Source: Planctomycetota bacterium
Lineage (GTDB): Bacteria > Planctomycetota > UBA1135 > UBA2386
Assembly (NCBI GenBank): GCA_020425885.1
Contig: JAGQRA010000866.1
Coordinates: forward strand, 1-6,368
Direction: 5' to 3'
DNA length: 6,368 nt
Shown: one piece after another, positions 1 to 6,151 of the stretch
Numbering within the stretch: the stretch's first letter is position 1
How the letters are laid out: every line of letters begins with the position of its first letter
Notes under the pieces: model-generated
Told to the model about the DNA's origin: nothing
The model's input: the letters and a program-made list of their open reading frames with translations, nothing else
The model's database searches: none
Translations under genes and position numbers: made by a program

Positions 1-180
1 CACGAAATTCCACACGACTCCACACACGCAGTCATGAGCATCCGCGGTCCTGAAGTGCGGGCACCGAACTCCGGCTGCGCCAACGGTGGCACACCGCGTC
101 GACTGCTCACTGGACCTCCCGGCCTCGGGAAGAACCACTGCATCAGAACCTCAGGGGACAGGGCCACCTTCGCGATTCGG

Positions 181-196
181 CCCCGCCTCCGCGGGG
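181..196. repeat. GC-rich hairpin adjoining the larger stem
   Basis: CCCCGC (181-186) and GCGGGG (191-196) form a perfect 6-bp stem with a CTCC loop on the plus strand. It lies 7 nt from the 12-bp hairpin at 204-233. The two share the CCCCGCC core, so they could be an ancestral duplication or alternative pairing partners. Confidence 0.45.
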
Positions 197-203
197 TAAG
201 CTC

Positions 204-233
204 CCCCGCCGGGCCTACGCCGGTCCGGCGGGG
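204..233. repeat. Very stable GC-rich hairpin
   Basis: CCCCGCCGG (204-212) pairs perfectly with CCGGCGGGG (225-233). Three more pairs (one G-T wobble) extend the stem inward to a six-base loop, giving about 12 bp. No T tract follows on either strand, so it is not a classical intrinsic terminator. Together with the hairpin at 181-196 it makes a tandem pair, as seen in intergenic repeat elements or factor-dependent 3' ends. Whether it recurs elsewhere in the genome cannot be seen here. Confidence 0.55.
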
Positions 234-242
234 AAGTCTGTC

Positions 243-306
243 GATGAGTCGCTCAGGTCGCCCACTTGGAACGACACATCCTCTGTACCCTGGATCGCGA
301 CTCATC
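243..306. repeat. Long nested inverted repeat, candidate structured RNA or operator
   Basis: GATGAGTCGC (243-252) and GCGACTCATC (297-306) are perfect 10-bp complements. Just inside them CAGG (254-257) pairs with CCTG (289-292). Further in, GTCG (257-260) could pair with CGAC (272-275), sharing one base with the previous stem, so only one of the two could form in full. The outer stem is not GC-only, so it is less likely to be a composition artefact. It overlaps no credible gene. Function unknown; the strand cannot be assigned. Confidence 0.5.
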
Positions 307-327
307 CCATACGTCGCTGTGCGCACA

Positions 328-340
328 TTGCCCTCGGCAA
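328..340. repeat. Small hairpin TTGCC/GGCAA
   Basis: TTGCC (328-332) and GGCAA (336-340) pair perfectly around a three-base loop. Just before it, GTGCGCAC (319-326) is itself palindromic. Both sit in the noncoding left end of the window, next to the longer stem at 243-306, and may belong to the same folded transcript. Neither strand is preferred. Confidence 0.4.
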
Positions 341-423
341 GTCCCCGTTGTGCCACGACCTGGGATCCGGGCCCTACTCCTGAGAGTCGGCAGCAAAGGC
401 AGCAGCGGCCGCCTGCGACCCCT

Positions 424-464
424 TCGCCCGATCGGGAACCCGACTGCGAACCGCGCCCGGGCGA
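424..464 (-). terminator. Possible terminator-like inverted repeat after the EVE gene
   Basis: TCGCCCG (424-430) and CGGGCGA (458-464) form a 7-bp stem starting immediately after the EVE stop codon. The 27-nt loop contains smaller self-complementary pieces, such as CGGG and CCCG around 433-442. There is no T run after the stem on the minus strand, so this is at best a weak or factor-dependent end of transcription. Confidence 0.25.
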
Positions 465-956
465 TCACCAGCTCTCCCGTTGGCCACCGAGCCGCAGGAT
501 ATGCCGCCACTCCTCGACCGATACCGGTTGTACCGAGAGCCGACTGCCCCGCTGCAGCAGCACCATGTCGCTGAGCGCCGGTTCCTGCTTCAGCTGCTCG
601 CGCGTCAGCGGTGACTGCATCGGCCCGACACTGGCGATATCGACCATGTACCAGGTCGGTGACTGCGGATCGCTCTTGTCGTCGTAGTAGTCGCTCGCCG
701 CGTCGAAGGCCGTGTGATCCGGGTAGCCGTTCCTGACGACCTTGGCGATGCCGACAACCGCCATCGGCCGGGCATTGCTGTGATAGAACAGCACGCCGTC
801 GTCGACGCGGATCTCGTCACGCAGCAGGTTGCGCGCCTGGTAGTTGCGGACCCCGTGCCAGTAGGTTCGGCGGTCGCGGACGAGGCTGTCGAAGGCGTAC
901 GACTCGGGCTCGGACTTGAACAGCCAATAGCGGCGGGGTCTCTTCGCGGCGGCCAT
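465..956 (-). CDS. EVE domain-containing protein (stand-alone)
   Basis: This 163-aa protein is essentially one EVE domain, a PUA/YTH-related fold that binds nucleic acid; family members are linked to recognition of modified bases, but the ligand here is unknown. Visible hallmarks are YWLFKSEPESYAFDSL (10-25), the W-x-GVRNYQARN motif (33-43), LFYHSN (56-61), GIAKVV (69-74), the acidic DPQSPTWYMVDI (96-107) and the closing LLQRGSRLSVQPVS (133-146). The start is uncertain: ATG at 954-956 follows AGGATG at a usable distance and gives the usual short N-terminus, while an in-frame ATG at 966-968 would add four residues (MAHR). The gene begins 47 nt after the DUF4340 stop, with no terminator visible between, so cotranscription is possible. 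Size and motifs match widespread proteobacterial stand-alone EVE proteins rather than EVE fusions of defence systems. Confidence 0.9.
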   Translation of the reverse strand: MAAAKRPRRYWLFKSEPESYAFDSLVRDRRTYWHGVRNYQARNLLRDEIRVDDGVLFYHSNARPMAVVGIAKVVRNGYPDHTAFDAASDYYDDKSDPQSPTWYMVDIASVGPMQSPLTREQLKQEPALSDMVLLQRGSRLSVQPVSVEEWRHILRLGGQRESW

Positions 957-1003
957 GCGGTGCGCCATCCTACGCCAGCCGCGAGCCGCCGCCACCGGTC
1001 CTT

Positions 1004-2749
1004 CTATTGCCAGAGCGCCCGCAGCTGTTTGCTGACATGGGCGCCGAGCTCGAAGCCGAGGTCGCCCTCGATCTCGGGCTGAACCACGAGCGGCAGATCG
1101 CCGCCACGATCCCAGACGCGCAACGATTTGAGCCGATCCCCGTTGTCGCGGCAGAAGCGCACCGTCCAGTCGCAGTCGCCGAACGCCTCGCCGCGCAGGT
1201 CGACGCCACGGCGGGCACGCAGATCCCGCAGCTCGTCGTTGATGAACTCGCCGACATCGTCGCGGTTGCCGCTCTTGCCCAGCATTACCCAATGGCCGTC
1301 CTCGGCGCCGAACGCGCGTTGCTCGCCGCCTCGGCGCTCGAGCTCGAGGCGCCCGACCTGCGCCGCTATCCGCACGACATCGAGTGCGCAGTAGGCGGTC
1401 CACGGCCGCAGGTAGTGTTCGAGCACCTCCTGCGGCGTCAGCACCACCGTCGCCTGCTCGTCGTCGCGGCAGGCATAGACCAGCGAGACGTCGCCGCGTT
1501 CCACGGTGCTCCCGAGCCAGGTGGTCTGCGCCGCCTTGTCCTCGAAGGCCCGGATCGACAGCGAGACGCGCTCGCTGCCGGTGAGGCCCAGACCCGGACT
1601 GTCCGCGGTCATGCCGTCGGCGAACTCGAGCGCGCGCATGTTGTTGATGGCCTGCACCAGTTCGTTCACCGGCGACGGATGTGCGGGGTAGGCGACCGGC
1701 TCGATCAGCTGCCATTCGGCCGTAACCGAATCGCGCAGCAGACGGATGCGGTCGCCGCGACCCTGGCCCGGATCGACGATGATCTCGGCGAGCTCTTCGG
1801 CGAGGTTGGTGATCCCGACCAGGGTCTTCGCGCGCAGGGCATCGATGGCATTGTGGAACACGCTCTCGTAGGTCCGCGGATCACATTGGAACCAGCAGCT
1901 GCGCCCCGGCATCTGGCCATAGGCGGCACCCGATGACAACCACAGCGACAGCGACTCCTCGCCCCGCGCCCCCACCGCCTTGATGACGACCTCGGGCTCG
2001 CCTTCCGGATCGCGCATCAGCCCGGACAGGAACGTATCCGCGCGCAGCGACAGCACGGCGGTGACGAACCGCACCGCCGAGACCGGCTCGGCGCGACCGT
2101 CATACGGGTGCGTCATGCGCCAGCGCCCCTTGTCCTTGCGGGCCAGCTCCAGAACCTCGCGCTTCCCGGTCCGGGTCCTGTGCTCGACCCGCAGCGCGGT
2201 GCAGGTGCTCTCCTGCAGCAGGAACACCTGCAGATCGCGCAGGTTGTCGATGTTGACCCGCATGCTCTCGAACGGAGCCCTGGAGCCGCGCCAGATCTTG
2301 CCGTCGCGCCGCACGAAGCGGTCATCGCCGAGCGGCCCCGGGGCGCCGATGTCGCATTCGACCCGGTGGCCATCGGGCCATTCGGCGAGGAAGGTCACCT
2401 CCGGCGTCTCGAGCCCGGTCTCCTGGCGCCCCTGCTGATCGTCCTTCATCTCGCTCGCGACCAGACCTTCCGCATCCCAGGCGTTGACGATCTGCTCCAG
2501 GAAACCGCGCGAGGCGCGATCGACGATCGGCTCGACCATCTGGAACAGGCCGTCCTCGCGCCGATTGAACTCGTAGGCCGGCTGACCGGCGAACTGCCAT
2601 CGCATGCGCGTGCACTGGCGCAGCGAACGACCATCCAGAGCCGGAATCGCCGCGCTCTTGGCCGGCGGTGGTTGCTGCTGGGTGAACCAGAGCACGACGC
2701 CGAGGCCGAGGACGAGCAGCAACAGGGTCAAGGTCGTCCGCATCGCCAT
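1004..2749 (-). CDS. DUF4340 domain-containing membrane-anchored protein
   Basis: This 581-aa protein is the fourth member of the operon. It has a single hydrophobic N-terminal segment (about residues 4-22) without a lipobox or clear cleavage site, then a long soluble region, so it is probably anchored in the inner membrane facing the periplasm. Recognition as DUF4340 rests on its place directly after a GldG-family gene and on motifs such as GRWRMTHPYDGRAEPVSAV and DALRAKTL. The soluble part looks like four successive copies of a roughly 140-residue unit, each with a [FW]-x-[ML] strand at about 69-71, 210-212, 346-348 and 487-489; Pro follows in the first three (73, 215, 351). It carries nine cysteines (46, 132, 183, 285, 289, 427, 454, 526, 533). 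The chosen ATG has a GGAGG eight bases upstream. It probably acts with the GldA/F/G-like proteins; the molecular function is unknown. Confidence 0.85.
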   Translation of the reverse strand: MAMRTTLTLLLLVLGLGVVLWFTQQQPPPAKSAAIPALDGRSLRQCTRMRWQFAGQPAYEFNRREDGLFQMVEPIVDRASRGFLEQIVNAWDAEGLVASEMKDDQQGRQETGLETPEVTFLAEWPDGHRVECDIGAPGPLGDDRFVRRDGKIWRGSRAPFESMRVNIDNLRDLQVFLLQESTCTALRVEHRTRTGKREVLELARKDKGRWRMTHPYDGRAEPVSAVRFVTAVLSLRADTFLSGLMRDPEGEPEVVIKAVGARGEESLSLWLSSGAAYGQMPGRSCWFQCDPRTYESVFHNAIDALRAKTLVGITNLAEELAEIIVDPGQGRGDRIRLLRDSVTAEWQLIEPVAYPAHPSPVNELVQAINNMRALEFADGMTADSPGLGLTGSERVSLSIRAFEDKAAQTTWLGSTVERGDVSLVYACRDDEQATVVLTPQEVLEHYLRPWTAYCALDVVRIAAQVGRLELERRGGEQRAFGAEDGHWVMLGKSGNRDDVGEFINDELRDLRARRGVDLRGEAFGDCDWTVRFCRDNGDRLKSLRVWDRGGDLPLVVQPEIEGDLGFELGAHVSKQLRALWQ

Positions 2750-4374
2750 CAGATCCGCCTCCGCATGAAGAACACCGCGAGCCCGGCGGCGAGCAGGGCA
2801 CCGGGAACGATCCAGACCAGGAAGTTGCGTACGCGTTCGACCTGCTGCGGCGTGAGCTGCATCTCGGCCGGCCGGTACTTGTTGCTCTGGATGTTCATCA
2901 GCACCTTCCGTTCGGCCATCCAGTTGCAGATGTTGAAGGCGAGATCGCCGTATCGCGGCAGGCCGTCGTTGTTGCAGAACGCCCCCGAGACGATCACGAC
3001 CTCTCCCTTGCGCGGCGCCTCCGTCGAGGTCGCTGCGGCGCCGGTGTCCGGGGTTGCCGCCGGTGTCTCGGGAGCCGGCGGCGAGACCTCGATCGCCATG
3101 CCGACGAACACGGTGCCGAGCCCGACCTGCGGCGCGGTGTAGTCCAGCGACCCATCGGCGCGCGGACGCGCCAGCCAGGCCTGGTTGCCGGTCGACAGCA
3201 GGTCGAAGACCTCGACCCCGGCCGGCAGCCGCGGCGGCGTCCGCAGCGGCCGCGCATCCGTCACCTCGATCGGCCGGCCACCCGCCAGCCGCATGGTCAC
3301 CGGGTGCTTGGTGCTGAGTCCCACCTGCAACCTGCGCACGGCCGGATCGCCATCGAAGCCACGCCCCCCGGCGCGGCCGGAGGCATCCTCGATCAGGTGC
3401 AGGACCGGCGGCTGACCGACCTCGAAGCCGAGCAGCTCGCCGAGCTTGCCGCCGTCGGGATTCCAGCCCTCGACCGACGACCACGAGTAGTTCAGGAACA
3501 GCCGGCCGCCTTGGCGCACGTACTCGAACAGCACCTGGGCATCGAGGTCGCTGAACTCGGCCCTGGGCTCGAGCACGACGACGAGCGCGGCATCGCGCGG
3601 CACGACGCGCTGGCTCGCGAAGCTGAGCTCGTCGGTGCGGAAGCCGAGACTCTCGAGCGACGAGACCAGGTTGCCATAGGCGCGGCCGATGCTCGAGTTG
3701 GTGAAGTCGAGATCGCGCGAGTAGCTGTTGAGGAAGTAGGCGACCGGGGTGCCCTGCACCAGCAGCGACTTGATCGCGGACGACAGCTGCACTTCGCCGA
3801 GGTAGCGCTTGAGTATGGGCACGGTGACCTGTCCGGCCGGCCCGGTGTTCGGCCCGCCGGGCCACTGCACCTCGGCCATGTCCATGATCAGGGACAGCTT
3901 GCGGAACCGCAGCTCGCGGCCTGGTTGCTGCACCGTGACCACCACCTCCGGCTTGGGGCCCTTGTACTCGAAGCGCTGCGCCGCCTCGGTGGTCGCCGCG
4001 ATGTCCGTGACCAGGTCATGGGTGTGGACCTTGAACAGCTCGCCGCCGAGCCACTGGTAGCGCCGGGCCAACAGCAGGGTGGCGCGCTGCAGCCGATCGA
4101 TGATGTTGAGTTCCTGCTGCATCGCCGGATCGCGCGCCGACCCGCTGATGCGCGGGAAGAACAGGTGGAACTCGACCTTCACCTTCTGGTCCCGCAACGA
4201 GCGCATCAGCTCCTCGGTCGCGGGGTCGACGGTGTTGAGGTTCTGCGGCGACAGATCGATCAGGGTGCGCAACGCCGGTCGCGACGCCGCGTAGACGAGC
4301 AGCATCCACACCGCCAGCATCAGCACGGCGGCGATGCAGAGGTTGAGCAGCGAGGCCAGTCGGCGAACCCTCAT
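2749..4374 (-). CDS. GldG-family ABC transporter auxiliary protein, membrane-anchored
   Basis: This 541-aa protein is probably fixed in the inner membrane at both ends, with a large extracytoplasmic body. A hydrophobic helix lies at about residues 11-30 and a second at about 518-536, followed by a short basic tail (MRRRI). Between them the layout matches GldG (IFT52-like, PF09822-type) proteins: an N-terminal region from LSPQNLNTVD (about 41) with KVKVEFHLFF, a linker with GEVQLSSAIKSLL (about 193-205), a sugar-amidase-like fold with GGRLFLNYSW (289-298), and near the C-terminus VVIVSGAFCNNDG and NICNWMAER (459-489), where the family usually has a V-x-x-G-D-x-D-F strand. A Pro/Ala/Thr-rich stretch at about 431-457 interrupts the core. 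Start chosen by the ATGA overlap and strong Shine-Dalgarno. It shares one base with the next gene (TGATG). In Bacteroidota GldG works with GldA and GldF; its role elsewhere is not established. Confidence 0.88.
   Translation of the reverse strand: MRVRRLASLLNLCIAAVLMLAVWMLLVYAASRPALRTLIDLSPQNLNTVDPATEELMRSLRDQKVKVEFHLFFPRISGSARDPAMQQELNIIDRLQRATLLLARRYQWLGGELFKVHTHDLVTDIAATTEAAQRFEYKGPKPEVVVTVQQPGRELRFRKLSLIMDMAEVQWPGGPNTGPAGQVTVPILKRYLGEVQLSSAIKSLLVQGTPVAYFLNSYSRDLDFTNSSIGRAYGNLVSSLESLGFRTDELSFASQRVVPRDAALVVVLEPRAEFSDLDAQVLFEYVRQGGRLFLNYSWSSVEGWNPDGGKLGELLGFEVGQPPVLHLIEDASGRAGGRGFDGDPAVRRLQVGLSTKHPVTMRLAGGRPIEVTDARPLRTPPRLPAGVEVFDLLSTGNQAWLARPRADGSLDYTAPQVGLGTVFVGMAIEVSPPAPETPAATPDTGAAATSTEAPRKGEVVIVSGAFCNNDGLPRYGDLAFNICNWMAERKVLMNIQSNKYRPAEMQLTPQQVERVRNFLVWIVPGALLAAGLAVFFMRRRI
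2758..2762 (-). promoter_or_regulatory. Ribosome binding site of the DUF4340 gene
   Basis: GGAGG on the minus strand lies eight bases before the ATG at 2747-2749 and fourteen before a second in-frame ATG at 2741-2743. The spacing favours the first ATG, which also overlaps the GldG-family stop as TGATG. The signal lies inside the last codons of the upstream gene. Confidence 0.65.
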
Positions 4375-5138
4375 GCCACCCTCCTCGACGACAGGCTGAC
4401 GGTGGTCAGGAACAGGAAGAACGCCACGCCGCCGATGTAGAACGCGACCTGGCTGGTGTCGATCAGGCCGCGTGCGAACCAGTCGCGGAAGCTGCTCAGG
4501 ACATCGAACTTGTCGAGCAGCTCGCGGACGTAGTAGTCCTGCGCCAGCTCGCCGAGCTCGGGGCGCAGGGTCGGCGACAGCTGCAGCAGGCCGAAGTCGA
4601 ACAGGATGCCGAGCAGCGCCGCCAGCAGCACGTTGTCGGTCAGGCTGCTGGCGAAGCAGCCGAACGCGAGCAGCATCGCGCTGAGCAGGAACATGCCCAG
4701 GTAGGCGGCGAACACCGGGCCGAACGCCAGATCGGTGGCGAGGAACGGCCCGTACTCGATGACGTGCAGCAGCAACGCGCTCGGCAACCAGAGCAGGCCG
4801 TAGAACACGGTGGCGGCGGCCCACTTGCCGATCACGATGCCGCCATCGCGCACCGGCGCGGTCATCAGCATCTCCATCGAGCCGGTGCGACGTTCCTCGG
4901 CGAAGCACCGCATCGTCAGGATGCCGGGCACGAGCACGACCATCCAGAAGGTGCTGCCGACGCTGTAGGTGACCGTCGCGAACTGATCGGGATCGCCATG
5001 CGTCAACCGGAAGAAGTGGACGAGGCTCGACAGCTCGAAGCCGCGCCAGAGGTAGAACACGACGGCGATGACCCAGCTGACCGGGCTGACGAAGTACGAC
5101 AACAGCTCCTTGCGGAACGTGATGTAGGCGCCGTTCAC
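4371..5138 (-). CDS. ABC-2 type permease, GldF-like
   Basis: This 255-aa integral inner-membrane protein would be the channel subunit partnered with the ATPase encoded upstream. About six hydrophobic segments are visible, near residues 16-33, 57-76, 103-126, 138-163, 168-188 and 229-250. Family hallmarks are the N-terminal KELLSYFVSPVSWV, the loop RCFAEERRTGSMEMLMTAPV after the second helix, and the C-terminal FRDWFARGLIDTSQVAFY just before the last helix; all are characteristic of GldF/ABC-2 permeases. Length is normal for the family. Translation starts at GTG, overlapping the ATPase stop by 4 nt, with a good Shine-Dalgarno. The stop overlaps the next gene's ATG by 4 nt (ATGA). Such tight coupling suggests matched stoichiometry. 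What is transported, or whether anything is, cannot be told from the sequence. Confidence 0.92.
   Translation of the reverse strand: MNGAYITFRKELLSYFVSPVSWVIAVVFYLWRGFELSSLVHFFRLTHGDPDQFATVTYSVGSTFWMVVLVPGILTMRCFAEERRTGSMEMLMTAPVRDGGIVIGKWAAATVFYGLLWLPSALLLHVIEYGPFLATDLAFGPVFAAYLGMFLLSAMLLAFGCFASSLTDNVLLAALLGILFDFGLLQLSPTLRPELGELAQDYYVRELLDKFDVLSSFRDWFARGLIDTSQVAFYIGGVAFFLFLTTVSLSSRRVA
4379..4386 (-). promoter_or_regulatory. Ribosome binding site of the GldG-family gene
   Basis: The minus strand reads GAGGAGGG inside the last codons of the permease gene, with the AGGAGG core five bases before the ATG at 4372-4374. This near-consensus site fixes that start within the ATGA overlap. A much longer open frame continues upstream, but it is a shadow of the permease gene. 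Confidence 0.75.
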
Positions 5139-6151
5139 TGCTCGGACTCCTCACCGTCGCGCCGGGCCGAAGGCGCCGGAGAGTCGGCGGCTGCCGCGAC
5201 CGGCTCGTGCTCCTCACCGCGGTCACTGCCCTCGGTGATGCGCTGGAAGTACTCCTCGAGGCTCGGCATGTCGACGCGCAGGGCGCGCACCGCGATGTTC
5301 GCCGCAGCGAGGCGACGGCCGATGATCGCGCTCGGATCCTCGCCGGGGCCCAGGTCACCGACCACGCAGACGCAGCCATCGGTGTCGTCGACGACGCGCA
5401 GGGCCGAGATGCCGGCGGCCTCGCCGACGATCCGCAGCAGGCTGTCGGGATCCGAGAAGGCCTCCAGGCGCAGGCTGCGCCCGGCGCTGGTCGCTACCAG
5501 GTCGGCCGGCGGCCCATCGGCCCGCAGCGTGCCGCGATGGATGACCAGAATGCGCGAGGCGACGTCGGCGACCTCGGACAGGATGTGGCTCGAGAACAAG
5601 ACCGTGTGTTCCTCGGCGAGACCGCGAACGACCGCCTTGATGCGGCGGCGCTGATTGGGATCGAGTCCCGAGGTCGGTTCGTCGAGGATCAGGACCGGTG
5701 GATTGGCGACGAGGGCATCGGCCAGCCCGACACGCTGGCGATAACCGCGCGAGACGTTGCCGACCAGCTTGCGTTGCACCTCCTCGACGCCGGCCTTGGC
5801 CATCGCCCGCATCACCGCGAGCCTTCGCTCCCGCGGCGGGACGCCCTTCAGCGCGGCGCGATAGCGCAGGTACTCGACGACCCTGAGCTCCGGGTAGATC
5901 GGCACGTTCTCCGGCAGATAGCCGATCTGCTGGCGTACCCGCAGCGAGTCCTTGCCGACGTCGAAGCCGGCGACGGCAGCCGTACCCGAGGTCGCCGGAT
6001 GGTAGCCCGCGAGCACGCGGATCGTCGTCGTCTTGCCGGCGCCGTTGGGACCGAGGAAGCCCACGATCTCACCGCGCGCGACGGTGAAGGAGATGCGATC
6101 GACCGCCAGCGTCGGACCGAAGCGCTTCGTCAGATCGGAAACCGTGATCAT
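5135..6151 (-). CDS. ABC transporter ATP-binding protein, GldA-like
   Basis: This 338-aa cytoplasmic ATPase would power the ABC-2 permease encoded next. Seen in the sequence: Walker A GPNGAGKT at residues 34-41, an ABC signature of the form VSRGY at 133-137 (in place of LSGGQ), Walker B with the DEPTSGLD motif (D157, E158) and the H-loop histidine H189 in SSHIL. The Q-loop glutamine position reads Glu (YLPEN, 79-82). Both the VSRGYRQR signature and the YLPEN form are usual in the GldA/CcmA-type subfamily. After the ATPase domain (about 1-220) comes a small C-terminal domain ending in PSLEEYFQRIT, then a hydrophilic, acidic, Ala/Glu-rich tail (about 308-338). The ATG start gives the normal family N-terminus (MITVSDLTKRFG), but no clear Shine-Dalgarno precedes it. 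The TGA stop overlaps the permease GTG start by 4 nt. Substrate unknown. Confidence 0.93.
   Translation of the reverse strand: MITVSDLTKRFGPTLAVDRISFTVARGEIVGFLGPNGAGKTTTIRVLAGYHPATSGTAAVAGFDVGKDSLRVRQQIGYLPENVPIYPELRVVEYLRYRAALKGVPPRERRLAVMRAMAKAGVEEVQRKLVGNVSRGYRQRVGLADALVANPPVLILDEPTSGLDPNQRRRIKAVVRGLAEEHTVLFSSHILSEVADVASRILVIHRGTLRADGPPADLVATSAGRSLRLEAFSDPDSLLRIVGEAAGISALRVVDDTDGCVCVVGDLGPGEDPSAIIGRRLAAANIAVRALRVDMPSLEEYFQRITEGSDRGEEHEPVAAAADSPAPSARRDGEESEQ
5146..5152 (-). promoter_or_regulatory. Ribosome binding site that supports the GTG start of the permease
   Basis: The minus strand reads GAGGAGT seven bases before a GTG codon at 5136-5138. The permease frame has no ATG near this point, and the GTG lies in the GTGA overlap with the ATPase stop. 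The well-placed Shine-Dalgarno sequence is what decides the start. Confidence 0.7.

Larger units (their letters stand above)
1..464. other. Noncoding region rich in inverted repeats, possible RNA gene
   Basis: No frame here reads like a real protein: the open frames present are Arg/Pro-rich shadows without recognisable motifs. Besides the repeats listed separately, TCCCG (117-121) pairs with CGGGA (126-130), GGTGGC (85-90) pairs with GCCACC (163-168), and GTCCTGAAG (47-55) pairs with CCTCAGGGGAC (149-159) with a two-base bulge; that last pairing is better on the minus-strand RNA, where A-C becomes a U-G wobble. The minus strand near 151-160 reads GUCCCCUGAG, matching a conserved piece of 6S RNA, but the long closing stem of 6S was not found. 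No tRNA, SRP RNA, RNase P RNA or tmRNA signature was seen. Confidence 0.3.

Noticed and set aside
454..463. Perfect palindrome CGCCCGGGCG
   Set aside because: Ten-base GC-only palindromes are common in GC-rich DNA, and it has no loop to form a hairpin.
34..687. Plus-strand open frame across the left noncoding region into the EVE gene
   Set aside because: The translation is Arg/Pro/Ser-rich, has no motif, and ends inside the EVE gene on the other strand.
957..1715. N-terminal extension of the EVE open frame upstream of 968
   Set aside because: The upstream part overlaps the DUF4340 gene out of frame and is Arg/Ala-rich; the EVE domain is complete from 956 or 968.
1007..1936. Plus-strand open frame (309 codons) opposite the DUF4340 gene
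   Set aside because: The minus-strand gene has a signal anchor, a Shine-Dalgarno and repeated motifs; the plus-strand product has none.
2108..3142. Plus-strand open frame (344 codons) opposite the DUF4340 and GldG-family genes
   Set aside because: It crosses a gene junction on the other strand and has no domain-like pattern; it is a shadow.
3304..4440. Long plus-strand open frame (378 codons) opposite the GldG-family gene
   Set aside because: Its translation is His/Arg/Gln/Glu-rich without motifs, and it mirrors the codon structure of a well-supported minus-strand gene. Long antisense open frames are expected in GC-rich DNA.
4375..5379. N-terminal extension of the GldG-family open frame upstream of 4374
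   Set aside because: It overlaps the whole permease gene out of frame, while ATG 4374 has a near-perfect Shine-Dalgarno and the usual family N-terminal helix.
465..6151. A defence island built around the EVE protein
   Set aside because: No nuclease, helicase, methyltransferase, toxin or mobile element is present, and the EVE protein is the stand-alone short form.
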